A stretch of DNA of 7,537 nt. It comes from Pseudomonadota bacterium. Its GTDB lineage: Bacteria > Pseudomonadota > Alphaproteobacteria > Acetobacterales > Acetobacteraceae. Position numbers and translations under genes: made by a program. The notes below the pieces were generated by a model that searched no databases, was not told the DNA's origin, and saw only the letters and a program-made list of their open reading frames with translations. Positions 1 to 5,586 of the stretch are shown in pieces; position 1 is the stretch's first letter; each line of letters starts with the position of its first letter. The stretch is from the NCBI GenBank assembly GCA_021805485.1, contig JAJZFF010000598.1, forward strand, positions 1 through 7,537. The letters run 5' to 3'.

Positions 1-214
1 CACCTACGAGCCCGCGCTCGTCGAAACCATTGCCGCACGCTGCAAGGAATCGGCCTCGGGCGCGCGCAACGTGGAAAACATCCTCTCCCGCACGCTGCTG
101 CCCGAACTCTCGGCCGAGGTTCTGGCCAGGCTTGCCGAAGGCGAGATGATTTCCCGCGTGACGGTGGGCACATCCGAAGACGGGATGTTCCGCTACACCA
201 TCAATCAGGCTTAA
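1..214 (+). CDS. clpV: Type VI secretion ATPase ClpV/TssH, C-terminal end (partial)
   Basis: The reading frame starting at base 2 gives 70 residues ending ...FRYTINQA and a TAA stop at 212-214; the 5' part lies outside the window. The segment has the ClpB/ClpV second-AAA+ C-terminal pattern, with a GARNVENILSRTLLPELS helix (sensor-2 type GAR motif) followed by the short beta-rich tail. ClpV is the cytosolic hexameric ATPase that disassembles the contracted TssB/TssC sheath so that type VI secretion subunits can be recycled. The hcp gene 29 bases downstream on the same strand separates ClpV from general ClpB chaperones. The residues seen here would not rule out ClpB on their own, so the assignment depends partly on this neighbour. 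No oddities are visible in the fragment. Confidence 0.85.
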   Translation, partial: TYEPALVETIAARCKESASGARNVENILSRTLLPELSAEVLARLAEGEMISRVTVGTSEDGMFRYTINQA

Positions 215-243
215 CGACCAACCCAGCACCAGGAGCAGGACCA

Positions 244-729
244 ATGGCTATCTACATGAAATACGGCTCTATCAACGGCGACGTCACGACCCAGGGTTTC
301 GAGAATTACATCGAACTGGGGTCTTTCCAGTGGGGTGTCGGCCGCGGCGTCTCGATGCAGTCGGGCAGCAAGCAGGGCCGCGAGGCAAGCCTGCCGAGCC
401 TGTCGGAAATCACCATCACCAAGGAATACGACGTCGCGAGCGGCGACCTGCTGAAGGAAGCGCTGAGCGGCAACGTGCAAGAAGTCGATATCGTCTTCAC
501 CCGCACCGGCACGGGCGGCTCGGGCGCCCAGCAATTCATGAAGGTCAGCATGAAGGATGTCATCCTCTCCGGCCTCTCGATGTCCGCGGGTTCCGACGGC
601 AAGCCGATGGAATCGCTGTCGCTGAACTACTCGCAGATCTCCTTCACCAACAATCCGATGAAGGATGACGGCACGGCCGGCCCGCAGAGCGTGGTGAACT
701 TCAACCTCGGCACGATGGTCATGAGCTGA
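244..729 (+). CDS. hcp: Type VI secretion tube protein Hcp (TssD)
   Basis: This gene encodes a complete 161-residue protein, within the usual 160-172 residue range of Hcp. Hcp forms hexameric rings that stack into the inner tube expelled by the contracting type VI sheath, and it can carry or chaperone effectors. Family features visible are the N-terminal MAIYMKYGSINGDVT beta strand, the central SEITITKEYDVASGDLLKEA segment leading into the single helix, and the C-terminal SLNYSQISF strand. The ATG at 244 is preceded by AGGAG at 231-235 with 8-base spacing. It follows clpV closely on the same strand, so the two are probably co-transcribed, although hcp often also has its own promoter. A strong hairpin just after the stop fits its place at the end of a type VI gene run. 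Codon use matches the neighbours. Confidence 0.96.
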   Translation: MAIYMKYGSINGDVTTQGFENYIELGSFQWGVGRGVSMQSGSKQGREASLPSLSEITITKEYDVASGDLLKEALSGNVQEVDIVFTRTGTGGSGAQQFMKVSMKDVILSGLSMSAGSDGKPMESLSLNYSQISFTNNPMKDDGTAGPQSVVNFNLGTMVMS

Positions 730-737
730 ACCGCTTG

Positions 738-769
738 CCGCTGCCCGGCCTGCAAACGCCGGGCAGCGG
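738..769 (+). terminator. Hairpin after hcp, probable transcription terminator
   Basis: A perfect 12-bp inverted repeat (CCGCTGCCCGGC at 738-749, GCCGGGCAGCGG at 758-769) has an 8-base loop and begins 9 bases after the hcp stop codon. The following bases (TTGTTGCC) are only weakly T-rich, so efficient intrinsic termination is uncertain. The stem could also stabilise the 3' end of hcp mRNA, which is normally abundant. Confidence 0.7.
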
Positions 770-1177
770 TTGTTGCCAAATGGAATCGGCCCTGTTCCGA
801 TTGCCTGACGGGCAGGTTCTTTCGCCCCGCCGTCCTTCTTCCCGACTCTCACCGAGGCAATCATATCCGCCGCAAGAAATCTGCCCGGCGGAATGCGGTC
901 CAACGCGATATGGACCGAAATGCGCAGCGAAAGTCGCACTCACGAATACACTGGATCGGCGCGCGGCAGCCCCCGTGCCCCGCGCATCCGTGACCGCGAT
1001 TCCCGGACCGATCGCCTCGAGTACCCGTGTGGAACCTGGCCGGGTCCGGCCATAGTGCGACGCGCACCGGCACCCCGCGGCGGATGCTTCTGAGCCCGGT
1101 TTCCTCAAAAATAGGCGGCCACCCGTCTCCGCCGCATCAGGCACACTCATCGCCGCATTGCCGGCATGGGGTTGATC
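770..1177. other. Unassigned stretch between hcp and the exporter relic
   Basis: About 400 bases hold no gene I can support. Open frames exist on both strands, for example 719-1150 minus, 735-1055 plus and 861-1073 minus. None has recognisable motifs, a good ribosome binding site or the strong G/C third-position bias of neighbouring genes, and their translations are rich in Arg, Gly and Ser as expected of random open frames in GC-rich DNA. It may contain further decayed remnants of the pseudogene at 1178-1449, but I could not align any part of it convincingly. Confidence 0.5.
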
Positions 1178-1449
1178 TCAAATCTTGCCCTGCATGCTGG
1201 CGATCATGCCCGTGCCGGCCATGTGGCAGGCCGTTGACGAAGGCATTATCGAGCAACGGGATTACTGACCGCCAGGACCGTCCAGGCGGCCCAGCGGTGC
1301 GTGTCGGAATCGAGCGCGATGCCACATAGAGAGCCAGCAGGCCGCGAGCTCCATGCGTAATGCGAAGGCGGCATCGATTGGGCGATCGAGCGCCAGGGCG
1401 GCGAAACGCGGAAAACGAGGGGCTTCCATGACGTGATGTAAATATTCAT
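1178..1449 (-). pseudogene. Decayed FUSC-family (AaeB-like) aromatic-acid exporter, N-terminal remnant
   Basis: No single frame is a credible protein, but reading the minus strand from an ATG at 1427-1429 gives FUSC-like segments in successive frames. Frame one has LDRPIDAAFALRMELAA. A shift then gives LLALYVAS. Another shift gives IALDSDTHRWAAWTVLAVSN and PVAR, ending in a stop. A further frame continues with CHMAGTGMIASM. In order these resemble the FUSC N-terminal pattern: a helix with ALR..LAA, LALY.A, then WA..TV....NP and R..GT..GA. FUSC proteins are inner-membrane components of efflux systems for aromatic acids or fusaric acid. At least three indels would be needed, so this is not functional. 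It is divergent from the LysR gene at 1528, as aaeB is from aaeR. No downstream part of the roughly 650-residue family was found, so the gene is also truncated. The assignment rests on pattern recognition of about 90 residues. Confidence 0.55.
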
Positions 1450-1483
1450 GTCAGTCGCAAGTGGTTATTCCTGCGCCGGACTT

Positions 1484-1500
1484 TATCTCATACAAAAATA
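1484..1500. promoter_or_regulatory. Possible LysR-type operator (TAT-N11-ATA)
   Basis: The AT-rich gap between the exporter relic and lysR contains TAT (1484-1486), 11 bases, then ATA (1498-1500), matching the generic T-N11-A dyad bound by LysR-type regulators. It lies about 28 bases upstream of the lysR ATG, where autoregulation and divergent control normally act. The motif is very degenerate and the local sequence is AT-rich, so a chance match is possible. Confidence 0.3.
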
Positions 1501-1527
1501 GTACTGATTCGAGCAGAGGCCCCGGCG

Positions 1528-2469
1528 ATGGACCAGCTTTCCCTGATCAACACTTTCATCCGGGTTGCCGAGCGGGGGTCGTTTTCGGCCGTGGCCCGGG
1601 ACTTCAACACGTCGCAACCGGTAATCTCCAGGCAGATCGCCGCTCTGGAGGACCAACTCGGTGTCCGGCTGATCCAGCGGACAACGCGCCGGCTGTCACT
1701 GACCGAGGACGGACAGACCTATCTCGAACATGCGAAGGCGGTCGTGGACGCCATGGACGCGGCGAATGCCAGTGTGGGCAGCGCGCGCAAGACCCCGACC
1801 GGGCAGGTCCGCCTCGGCGTGCCCACCGCCGTTGGCCTCTACCTCGCCGCCCGCCTGCCCGAATTCTTCGCCCGGCACCCGGAAATCTCGCTCGACCTGA
1901 AGATGCGCGACGGGGCATTCGACCTGATCGAGGAAGGACTCGATCTGGTGATCTCCATCGCCGAAGCGACCCAAGCCAGCGTGATCACCCGGGTTCTCGG
2001 CACGGCAACCTCGGTTCTTGTCGCCTCGCCCGCCTATGTCGCCGCGCGCGGCGCACCGGAAACCCCGCGGGATCTGCTGAAGCACGAATGCATCGTCTAC
2101 ACCCGGCCGGGGGCTGACCGGGAATGGCGTTTCGCGCGCGATGGGGTCGAGGAAAGCGTGAATGTGCAGGGACGGTTCCATGTCGACTCGAGCGAGGCGG
2201 TGCGCCGCGCCGCGCGCGCCGGTCTTGGAATCGCACTGCTGCCGCGCCTGACCACGATCGACGATGTCGCCGCCGGCCGGCTCATTACCGTCCTCGACGC
2301 CTTCGTGCCGATGCAGGTGAAAATCCATGCAATTCTGCCGTCACGCCGCTATGTGCCGGCACGCACCCGCGCCATCCTCGATTTCCTGCGCGAGGAATTC
2401 GAGCACACACCGTTCCTGCAGTCCACATCCGGTCTCGCCGGGGTGCCTCAGGCACCTATTTTCGACTGA
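1528..2469 (+). CDS. LysR-type transcriptional regulator (AaeR/CrgA-like group)
   Basis: This gene encodes a complete 313-residue protein of normal LysR length. Residues 1-60 form the winged helix-turn-helix: INTFIRVAERGSFSAVARDF, then TSQPVISRQIAALEDQLGVR and LIQRTTRRLSLTEDG, with the usual linker helix after it. From about residue 90 comes the periplasmic-binding-protein-like effector domain (GQVRLGVPTAVG..., FDLIEEGLDLVI, ...GLGIALLPR). The wording of this domain fits the CrgA/AaeR-like subgroup, which often controls transporters or redox enzymes in answer to small aromatic compounds. The ATG at 1528 has AGAGG at 1515-1519, 8 bases upstream. The divergent neighbour is a broken FUSC exporter, so this regulator may be an orphan or may act elsewhere. 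The ligand cannot be deduced from the sequence. The last codons overlap a terminator-like hairpin. Confidence 0.92.
   Translation: MDQLSLINTFIRVAERGSFSAVARDFNTSQPVISRQIAALEDQLGVRLIQRTTRRLSLTEDGQTYLEHAKAVVDAMDAANASVGSARKTPTGQVRLGVPTAVGLYLAARLPEFFARHPEISLDLKMRDGAFDLIEEGLDLVISIAEATQASVITRVLGTATSVLVASPAYVAARGAPETPRDLLKHECIVYTRPGADREWRFARDGVEESVNVQGRFHVDSSEAVRRAARAGLGIALLPRLTTIDDVAAGRLITVLDAFVPMQVKIHAILPSRRYVPARTRAILDFLREEFEHTPFLQSTSGLAGVPQAPIFD
2441..2463 (+). terminator. Terminator-like hairpin inside the 3' end of the lysR gene
   Basis: GGTGCC (2442-2447), loop TCA and GGCACC (2451-2456) form a perfect 6-bp stem, extendable by a G-T pair, followed by TATTTTCG. This looks like a short intrinsic terminator, but it ends before the lysR stop codon at 2467-2469. 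A second small stem, TGCCC-ATC-GGGCA, lies at 2482-2494 and could help end transcription after translation is complete. Confidence 0.4.
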
Positions 2470-2507
2470 TGGGTCGCGGCCTGCCCATCGGGCACGGATA
2501 GTCGCAT

Positions 2508-2705
2508 TCAGTGGCCGACCACACCCTGCCGCCGGGCCGAATGCATGAGAACGGGCTCAACCGGCCCATAGGTCGTGGTCAGGGCCAGCGATGGCTGACC
2601 CGGCAACGCAGGCAACGCCCTTGCCAGACGAACCCCGCCGAACGCGGACCCGAAGCCGGCCAGCAGCGCAACCGCAAAGGATGCGACGGCAATCAGTTTC
2701 TGCAC
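2508..2705 (-). CDS. Small secreted or membrane-anchored protein, function unknown
   Basis: A GTG start at 2703-2705 has GGAG (plus-strand CTCC at 2713-2716) at an ideal 7-base spacing, giving a 65-residue protein. The N-terminus looks like a Sec signal or anchor: one lysine, then the hydrophobic run LIAVASFAVALLAGFGSAFG. The remaining 40 or so residues (GVRLARALPALPG..., ending RRQGVVGH) match no family I recognise. A longer open frame reaches an ATG at 2813, but it would put a hydrophilic, Arg-rich stretch before the hydrophobic segment and has a poorer ribosome site, so the GTG start is preferred. It is convergent with lysR and lies 156 bases downstream of recX on the same strand. It may encode a small envelope protein; a chance open frame cannot be excluded. 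Confidence 0.5.
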   Translation of the reverse strand: MQKLIAVASFAVALLAGFGSAFGGVRLARALPALPGQPSLALTTTYGPVEPVLMHSARRQGVVGH

Positions 2706-2790
2706 GATCAAACTCCGAATACTGGCAAACGACGAAGGCAGGCGGCTTGGTGCACGCCCATGCTGCAGTGCGATATGGCGCAGCCAGCCC

Positions 2791-2809
2791 AAATCAGCCA
2801 TGCTGATTT
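2791..2809. repeat. Perfect 8-bp inverted repeat upstream of the small secreted-protein gene
   Basis: AAATCAGC (2791-2798), CAT, GCTGATTT (2802-2809) is a perfect dyad lying between the recX stop and the GTG start of the small minus-strand gene. The 3-base spacer suits either an operator or a short hairpin. A T-run follows it only on the plus strand, so it is not an obvious terminator for recX, which is transcribed from the minus strand. Confidence 0.4.
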
Positions 2810-2861
2810 TCACATTTCTTTCATAATTCGACCGGATGAATTGCGCCCCTCGGCGTAATCT

Positions 2862-3449
2862 TCAGCCGCGGCGCAGCGCCTCAACCAATGCTTCCGCGTG
2901 GGCTTGTTCAAGATCGAGCGCGCGTTCGGCAACGTCGCGGGAGAAGCCGCCGCGCGCGAGGGAAGCAAGAGCACGGTCCCTGCCGCCCGGCCCAAAGGGC
3001 GGCAGACGGCGGCGGCGCAGATAGGCACAGGCGGCGGCGAGATCGCTCGCCGGATCAGCCGGCAGCAGGCGTGCCGCCAGAGCGGCATCAACTCCCTTGC
3101 CGGCAAGATGGGCAAGCGCCGCCCGCCGCGATTTGCCCTGCCGGATCAGCCGTCGCGCGCGGGACTCGGCGAAGGCCGCGTCATCCACCGCTCCCGCACC
3201 GCGCATCGCCGCCACCACGCGAGGCACCGCTTCACGGGCCGCGCGCAACGCGGAATCGATAATCTCCGGCGCGAGTCCCGCCTCTCCCGCCGCCCTCGCC
3301 CAGCGGTCGATCCGCCGGGAAAGCACCCGGGCAAGACCGGCCTCGGTCGCCGCGAACCGCGCAAGATGGGCCAGCGCAGTTTCACGCAATGCCGCCTCAT
3401 CCGGCGGCTTCGGAAGTGATTTTTCGGCCTTGCGGGCGTGGCGCTGCAT
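2862..3449 (-). CDS. recX: Regulatory protein RecX
   Basis: This gene encodes a 195-residue all-helical protein rich in Ala and Arg, of typical length for RecX. RecX binds RecA filaments and dampens or modulates RecA recombinase and co-protease activity in the cytoplasm. Family marks are the first repeat (ALAHLARFAATEAGLARVLS with RRIDRWA), the central block GAVDDAAFAESRARRLIRQG, then KSRRAALAHLAGKGVD, and a third helix bundle (YLRRRRLPPF..., RDRALASLARGGFSRDVAERA). The ATG at 3447-3449 has AGGA (plus TCCT at 3457-3460) 7 bases upstream. recA is not in view; the nearest neighbour is the divergent malate dehydrogenase gene. The start codon lies inside a perfect 10-bp inverted repeat, which hints at translational or transcriptional control. 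No LexA-type GAAC-N7-GAAC box was seen nearby. Confidence 0.85.
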   Translation of the reverse strand: MQRHARKAEKSLPKPPDEAALRETALAHLARFAATEAGLARVLSRRIDRWARAAGEAGLAPEIIDSALRAAREAVPRVVAAMRGAGAVDDAAFAESRARRLIRQGKSRRAALAHLAGKGVDAALAARLLPADPASDLAAACAYLRRRRLPPFGPGGRDRALASLARGGFSRDVAERALDLEQAHAEALVEALRRG

Positions 3450-3470
3450 GGCCCCATCCTGCCATGCAGC
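3443..3470 (-). promoter_or_regulatory. Hairpin covering the recX start codon and ribosome binding site
   Basis: GCTGCATGGC at 3443-3452 and GCCATGCAGC at 3461-3470 form a perfect 10-bp inverted repeat with an 8-base loop. In recX mRNA the 3' arm contains the ATG start codon and the loop carries the AGGA ribosome site. If it folds, it should lower recX translation. As DNA it could also be an operator between recX and mdh. Confidence 0.5.
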
Positions 3471-3491
3471 ACGGTCAGACCGGAAGCCTGC

Positions 3492-3519
3492 TTGACCAGG
3501 GGCACCAGCGGGAGATAGT
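3492..3519 (+). promoter_or_regulatory. Candidate promoter for malate dehydrogenase
   Basis: TTGACC (3492-3497), a 16-base spacer and GATAGT (3514-3519) resemble a sigma-70 promoter: five of six bases match at -35 and four of six at -10. It would start transcription near 3526, just before the AAGGAG ribosome site of mdh at 3533-3538. It lies in the only gap between recX and mdh. It was recognised by eye only. Confidence 0.35.
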
Positions 3520-3545
3520 GCGGCGCAACAGCAAGGAGTGAATCA

Positions 3546-4529
3546 ATGGCCAAGTCCCCCGTCCGCATCGCTGTCACCGGCGCAGCAGGGCAGATCGCCT
3601 ACGCGCTCGTCTTCCGCATCGCCAGCGGCGCGCTGCTCGGCCCCGATCAGCCGGTGATCCTCCACCTTCTCGACCTGCCGCAGATGCAGGGCGCGCTCGG
3701 CGGCGTCATGATGGAGCTGGAAGACTGCGCCTTCCCCCTGCTCGCCGGCATGGTCGCGACCGATGATCCGAAGGTCGCCTTCAAGGATATCGACATCGGC
3801 TTCCTGGTCGGTGCCCGCCCGCGCGGCAAGGGCATGGAGCGCAAGGACCTGCTCGGCGCCAACGCCGAGATCTTCACGGTTCAGGGCCGAGCCCTCAACG
3901 AGGTTGCGAAGCGCTCCGCCCGCGTGCTGGTCGTCGGCAATCCGGCCAACACCAATGCCTATATCGCGATGAAATCCGCGCCTGACCTTTCGCCGGACTG
4001 CTTCTCGGCGATGATCCGGCTCGACCACAACCGCGCCGCCTCGATGCTCGCGGCCAAGGCGGGCGTCAATGTCGGTGATGTCGGCAAGCTGATCGTATGG
4101 GGCAACCATTCCCCAACCATGTATCCGGACTACCGCTTTGCTGAAGCCGGCGGCCGCAAGCTCGCCGAAGCCATCAACGACGAGGCCTGGAACCGCGACG
4201 TCTTCATTCCCACCGTCGGCAAGCGCGGCGCCGCGGTGATTGAAGCCCGCGGCGCGTCCTCGGCCGCGTCCGCCGCGAATGCCGCCATCGACCAAGTGCG
4301 CGACTGGGTGGTCGGTTCGGATGGCCGCTGGGTCTCGATGGCGATTCCCTCCGACGGCAGCTATGGCATCCCCGAAGGCATCATGTTCGGCGTGCCCGTG
4401 ACCACCCAGGGAGGTGTCGTTACCCGGGTGCCGAACCTCGCGATCGACGCGTTCGCACAGTCCAGGCTCGACATCACGCTGAACGAACTCAAGGAAGAAC
4501 GCGAGGCGATCGCGCACCTCCTGGCCTGA
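3546..4529 (+). CDS. mdh: Malate dehydrogenase, cytosolic-type (MDH type 2)
   Basis: This gene encodes a complete 327-residue protein, the normal length for this class. It interconverts malate and oxaloacetate with NAD (EC 1.1.1.37) as the last step of the TCA cycle, in the cytosol. Visible features are the nucleotide-binding TGAAGQIAY (residues 11-19), an acidic residue after strand 2 (D43 in HLLDLP) favouring NAD over NADP, the substrate-binding arginines of [15 protein letters not shown] (R93 and R99), [11 protein letters not shown] (130-139), the catalytic Asp in RLDHNRA (D160, with R163) and the catalytic His in [12 protein letters not shown] (H188). AAGGAG at 3533-3538 lies 7 bases before the ATG. 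It is divergent from recX and is followed 21 bases later by a grpB-like gene that may share its transcript. No key residue is missing. Confidence 0.97.
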   Translation: MAKSPVRIAVTGAAGQIAYALVFRIASGALLGPDQPVILHLLDLPQMQGALGGVMMELEDCAFPLLAGMVATDDPKVAFKDIDIGFLVGARPRGKGMERKDLLGANAEIFTVQGRALNEVAKRSARVLVVGNPANTNAYIAMKSAPDLSPDCFSAMIRLDHNRAASMLAAKAGVNVGDVGKLIVWGNHSPTMYPDYRFAEAGGRKLAEAINDEAWNRDVFIPTVGKRGAAVIEARGASSAASAANAAIDQVRDWVVGSDGRWVSMAIPSDGSYGIPEGIMFGVPVTTQGGVVTRVPNLAIDAFAQSRLDITLNELKEEREAIAHLLA

Positions 4530-4550
4530 ACCACCGCCGGGCCTCGGCGC

Positions 4551-5078
4551 ATGGATCATGTCGAAATGGCCGAATACGATCCGGCCTGGCCCGGCATGTT
4601 CGAGACCGAGGCCCGACTGCTGAAAAGGGTGCTGCCTCCCGGATTCATCGTGCGCATGGAGCATATCGGCAGCACCGCGGTGCCCGGTATCGCCGCGAAA
4701 CCAGTCATCGACATCCTCGCCGGCGTTCGGGATGTCGAAGAGGCGAGGACCATCGCGTCTCCCCTGCTCGCACCCCACGGTTACACGATCTGGACCGGCA
4801 ATCCCTTCACCGACCGGATCATGTTCATCAAGGGTCTGCCGCCCGCCGCCGTTCGGCGAACACACCACCTGCACATGGCTCTCCTCGATGGCGCCATGTG
4901 GGATACCCTCGTCTTCCGTGACCTGCTGCGCGCAGATGCCGCCGAGCGCGTCGCCTACGAAACTCTGAAGCGCGATCTTGCGATCCGCTTCCGCGACGAC
5001 CGGAACGGCTACACCGCCGCGAAGTCCGAACACATCCAGGCCGCCATGCAGCGGGCACGAATCAACGTCAGCCGTTGA
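4551..5078 (+). CDS. GrpB family protein (UPF0157, nucleotidyltransferase fold)
   Basis: This gene encodes a complete 175-residue protein of usual family length. GrpB/UPF0157 proteins share the nucleotidyltransferase superfamily fold; their substrate is not established, and the old link to glutamate-rich or CoaE-fused proteins gives no clear role. Recognisable are the early YDPAWPGMFETEA segment (residues 9-21), the GS signature in HIGSTAVPGIAAKPVIDI (38-55, with G40-S41 and D54), the histidine cluster RTHHLHM (103-109), and a C-terminal YETLKRDLAIRF helix ending near YTAAKSEHI. The ATG at 4551 lacks a clear ribosome site; an alternative ATG at 4566 would remove five residues. It lies 21 bases after mdh on the same strand, so translation may depend on readthrough from that operon. 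There is no obvious functional link to malate metabolism. Confidence 0.9.
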   Translation: MDHVEMAEYDPAWPGMFETEARLLKRVLPPGFIVRMEHIGSTAVPGIAAKPVIDILAGVRDVEEARTIASPLLAPHGYTIWTGNPFTDRIMFIKGLPPAAVRRTHHLHMALLDGAMWDTLVFRDLLRADAAERVAYETLKRDLAIRFRDDRNGYTAAKSEHIQAAMQRARINVSR

Positions 5079-5114
5079 GCGCCGGCGCGACGGCCGTGCC
5101 GCCGCGTGACGCGG

Positions 5115-5351
5115 TCATTCATGAGTCGTCGTAACGGACCGCCTTATTGTCGTGGTCGTCGCCGCGCCGGGCGGCGCCATCGGCGATGGCGGTGCTGTCG
5201 TGGTCTGTTCGGTGGTCGTGGTCGTGGACCGAACCGGAGGTGGGCCGCCGCAGCCGGCCAGCGTTACCCCTGCGGCGGCAAGACCTGCAATGGCCACAAG
5301 CCGGCAGCCTGGATTACGCATGAACAAAATCCTCTTTCCGTAAAGCGGCAT
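5115..5351 (-). CDS. Small Thr/Pro-rich lipoprotein, function unknown
   Basis: The ATG at 5349-5351 has AAAGGAG (plus CTCCTTT at 5358-5364) 6 bases upstream, giving 78 residues. The N-terminus is a lipoprotein signal: basic start, hydrophobic LVAIAGLAAAGV, then the lipobox TLAGC with Cys34. The predicted mature part is only 45 residues and is low-complexity, with 15 Thr and 8 Pro in runs such as STTTTTEQTTTAPPSP and ATTTTIRRSVTTT. A second in-frame ATG at 5319-5321, with its own AGAGGA, would give a signal peptide of more usual length (Cys at 24), so either start may be used. The mature chain is probably disordered and anchored in the inner or outer membrane. It is convergent with the grpB-like gene. 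I recognise no family; similar short Thr-rich lipoproteins are scattered in proteobacteria. Confidence 0.7.
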   Translation of the reverse strand: MPLYGKRILFMRNPGCRLVAIAGLAAAGVTLAGCGGPPPVRSTTTTTEQTTTAPPSPMAPPGAATTTTIRRSVTTTHE

Positions 5352-5586
5352 GGAATTCTCCTTTCGACAATACAACAATAATTTGCCTGCCGAGATGAGG
5401 TATGACTGACCGCTTTTTAGTTCTACTTAAAATTTGATTACGATAAAGCCTATCAATTTGACACCATTGTCCGATTACTGCCTTGATTTCGCCATAGCCG
5501 ACACCGATCATGGCGAATGCTACGCGAGGGGTGCCCCAATTCGCGTGAACTCGGCACGCTGGTTCCCTCGGCCCGGGACCCGACGA
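5352..5586. other. AT-rich non-coding stretch between nadK and the lipoprotein gene
   Basis: No gene is supported here. Roughly 5365-5500 is clearly richer in A and T than the rest of the window and contains runs such as CTTAAAATTTGATTACG. It probably carries the promoter of the lipoprotein gene; TTGATA on the minus strand (plus TATCAA at 5451-5456) is a possible -35 element, but no convincing -10 was found. The short plus-strand open frame here runs into antisense of nadK and shows no protein features. Confidence 0.5.
5488..5517. repeat. Perfect 8-bp inverted repeat in the AT-rich gap
   Basis: TTCGCCAT (5488-5495) and ATGGCGAA (5510-5517) are perfect reverse complements separated by 14 bases, about 70 bases beyond the nadK stop. 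No T-run follows on either strand, so a classic terminator is unlikely. It may be a regulatory dyad or an mRNA 3'-end hairpin. Confidence 0.3.

Noticed and set aside
211..939. A 242-codon minus-strand open frame overlapping hcp
   Set aside because: More than half lies antisense to hcp, and the remainder shows no motif or ribosome site.
719..1150. A 143-codon minus-strand open frame downstream of hcp, considered as a type VI effector or immunity gene
   Set aside because: It contains the hcp terminator stem, has no recognisable domain and lacks the codon bias of real genes nearby.
3543..5033. A 496-codon minus-strand open frame across mdh and the grpB-like gene
   Set aside because: It is antisense to two clear genes on the plus strand. 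Long antisense frames are expected in GC-rich DNA with strong third-position bias, and its translation has no family motifs.
5102..5114. CCGCG-TGA-CGCGG hairpin between the convergent grpB-like and lipoprotein genes, considered as a bidirectional terminator
   Set aside because: The stem has only 5 pairs and no T-run on either side, which is too weak in GC-rich sequence to call.
5205..5230. Short GGTCGT-type tandem repeats, considered as a regulatory or CRISPR-like repeat
   Set aside because: They are explained by the threonine codon runs of the lipoprotein gene on the minus strand.
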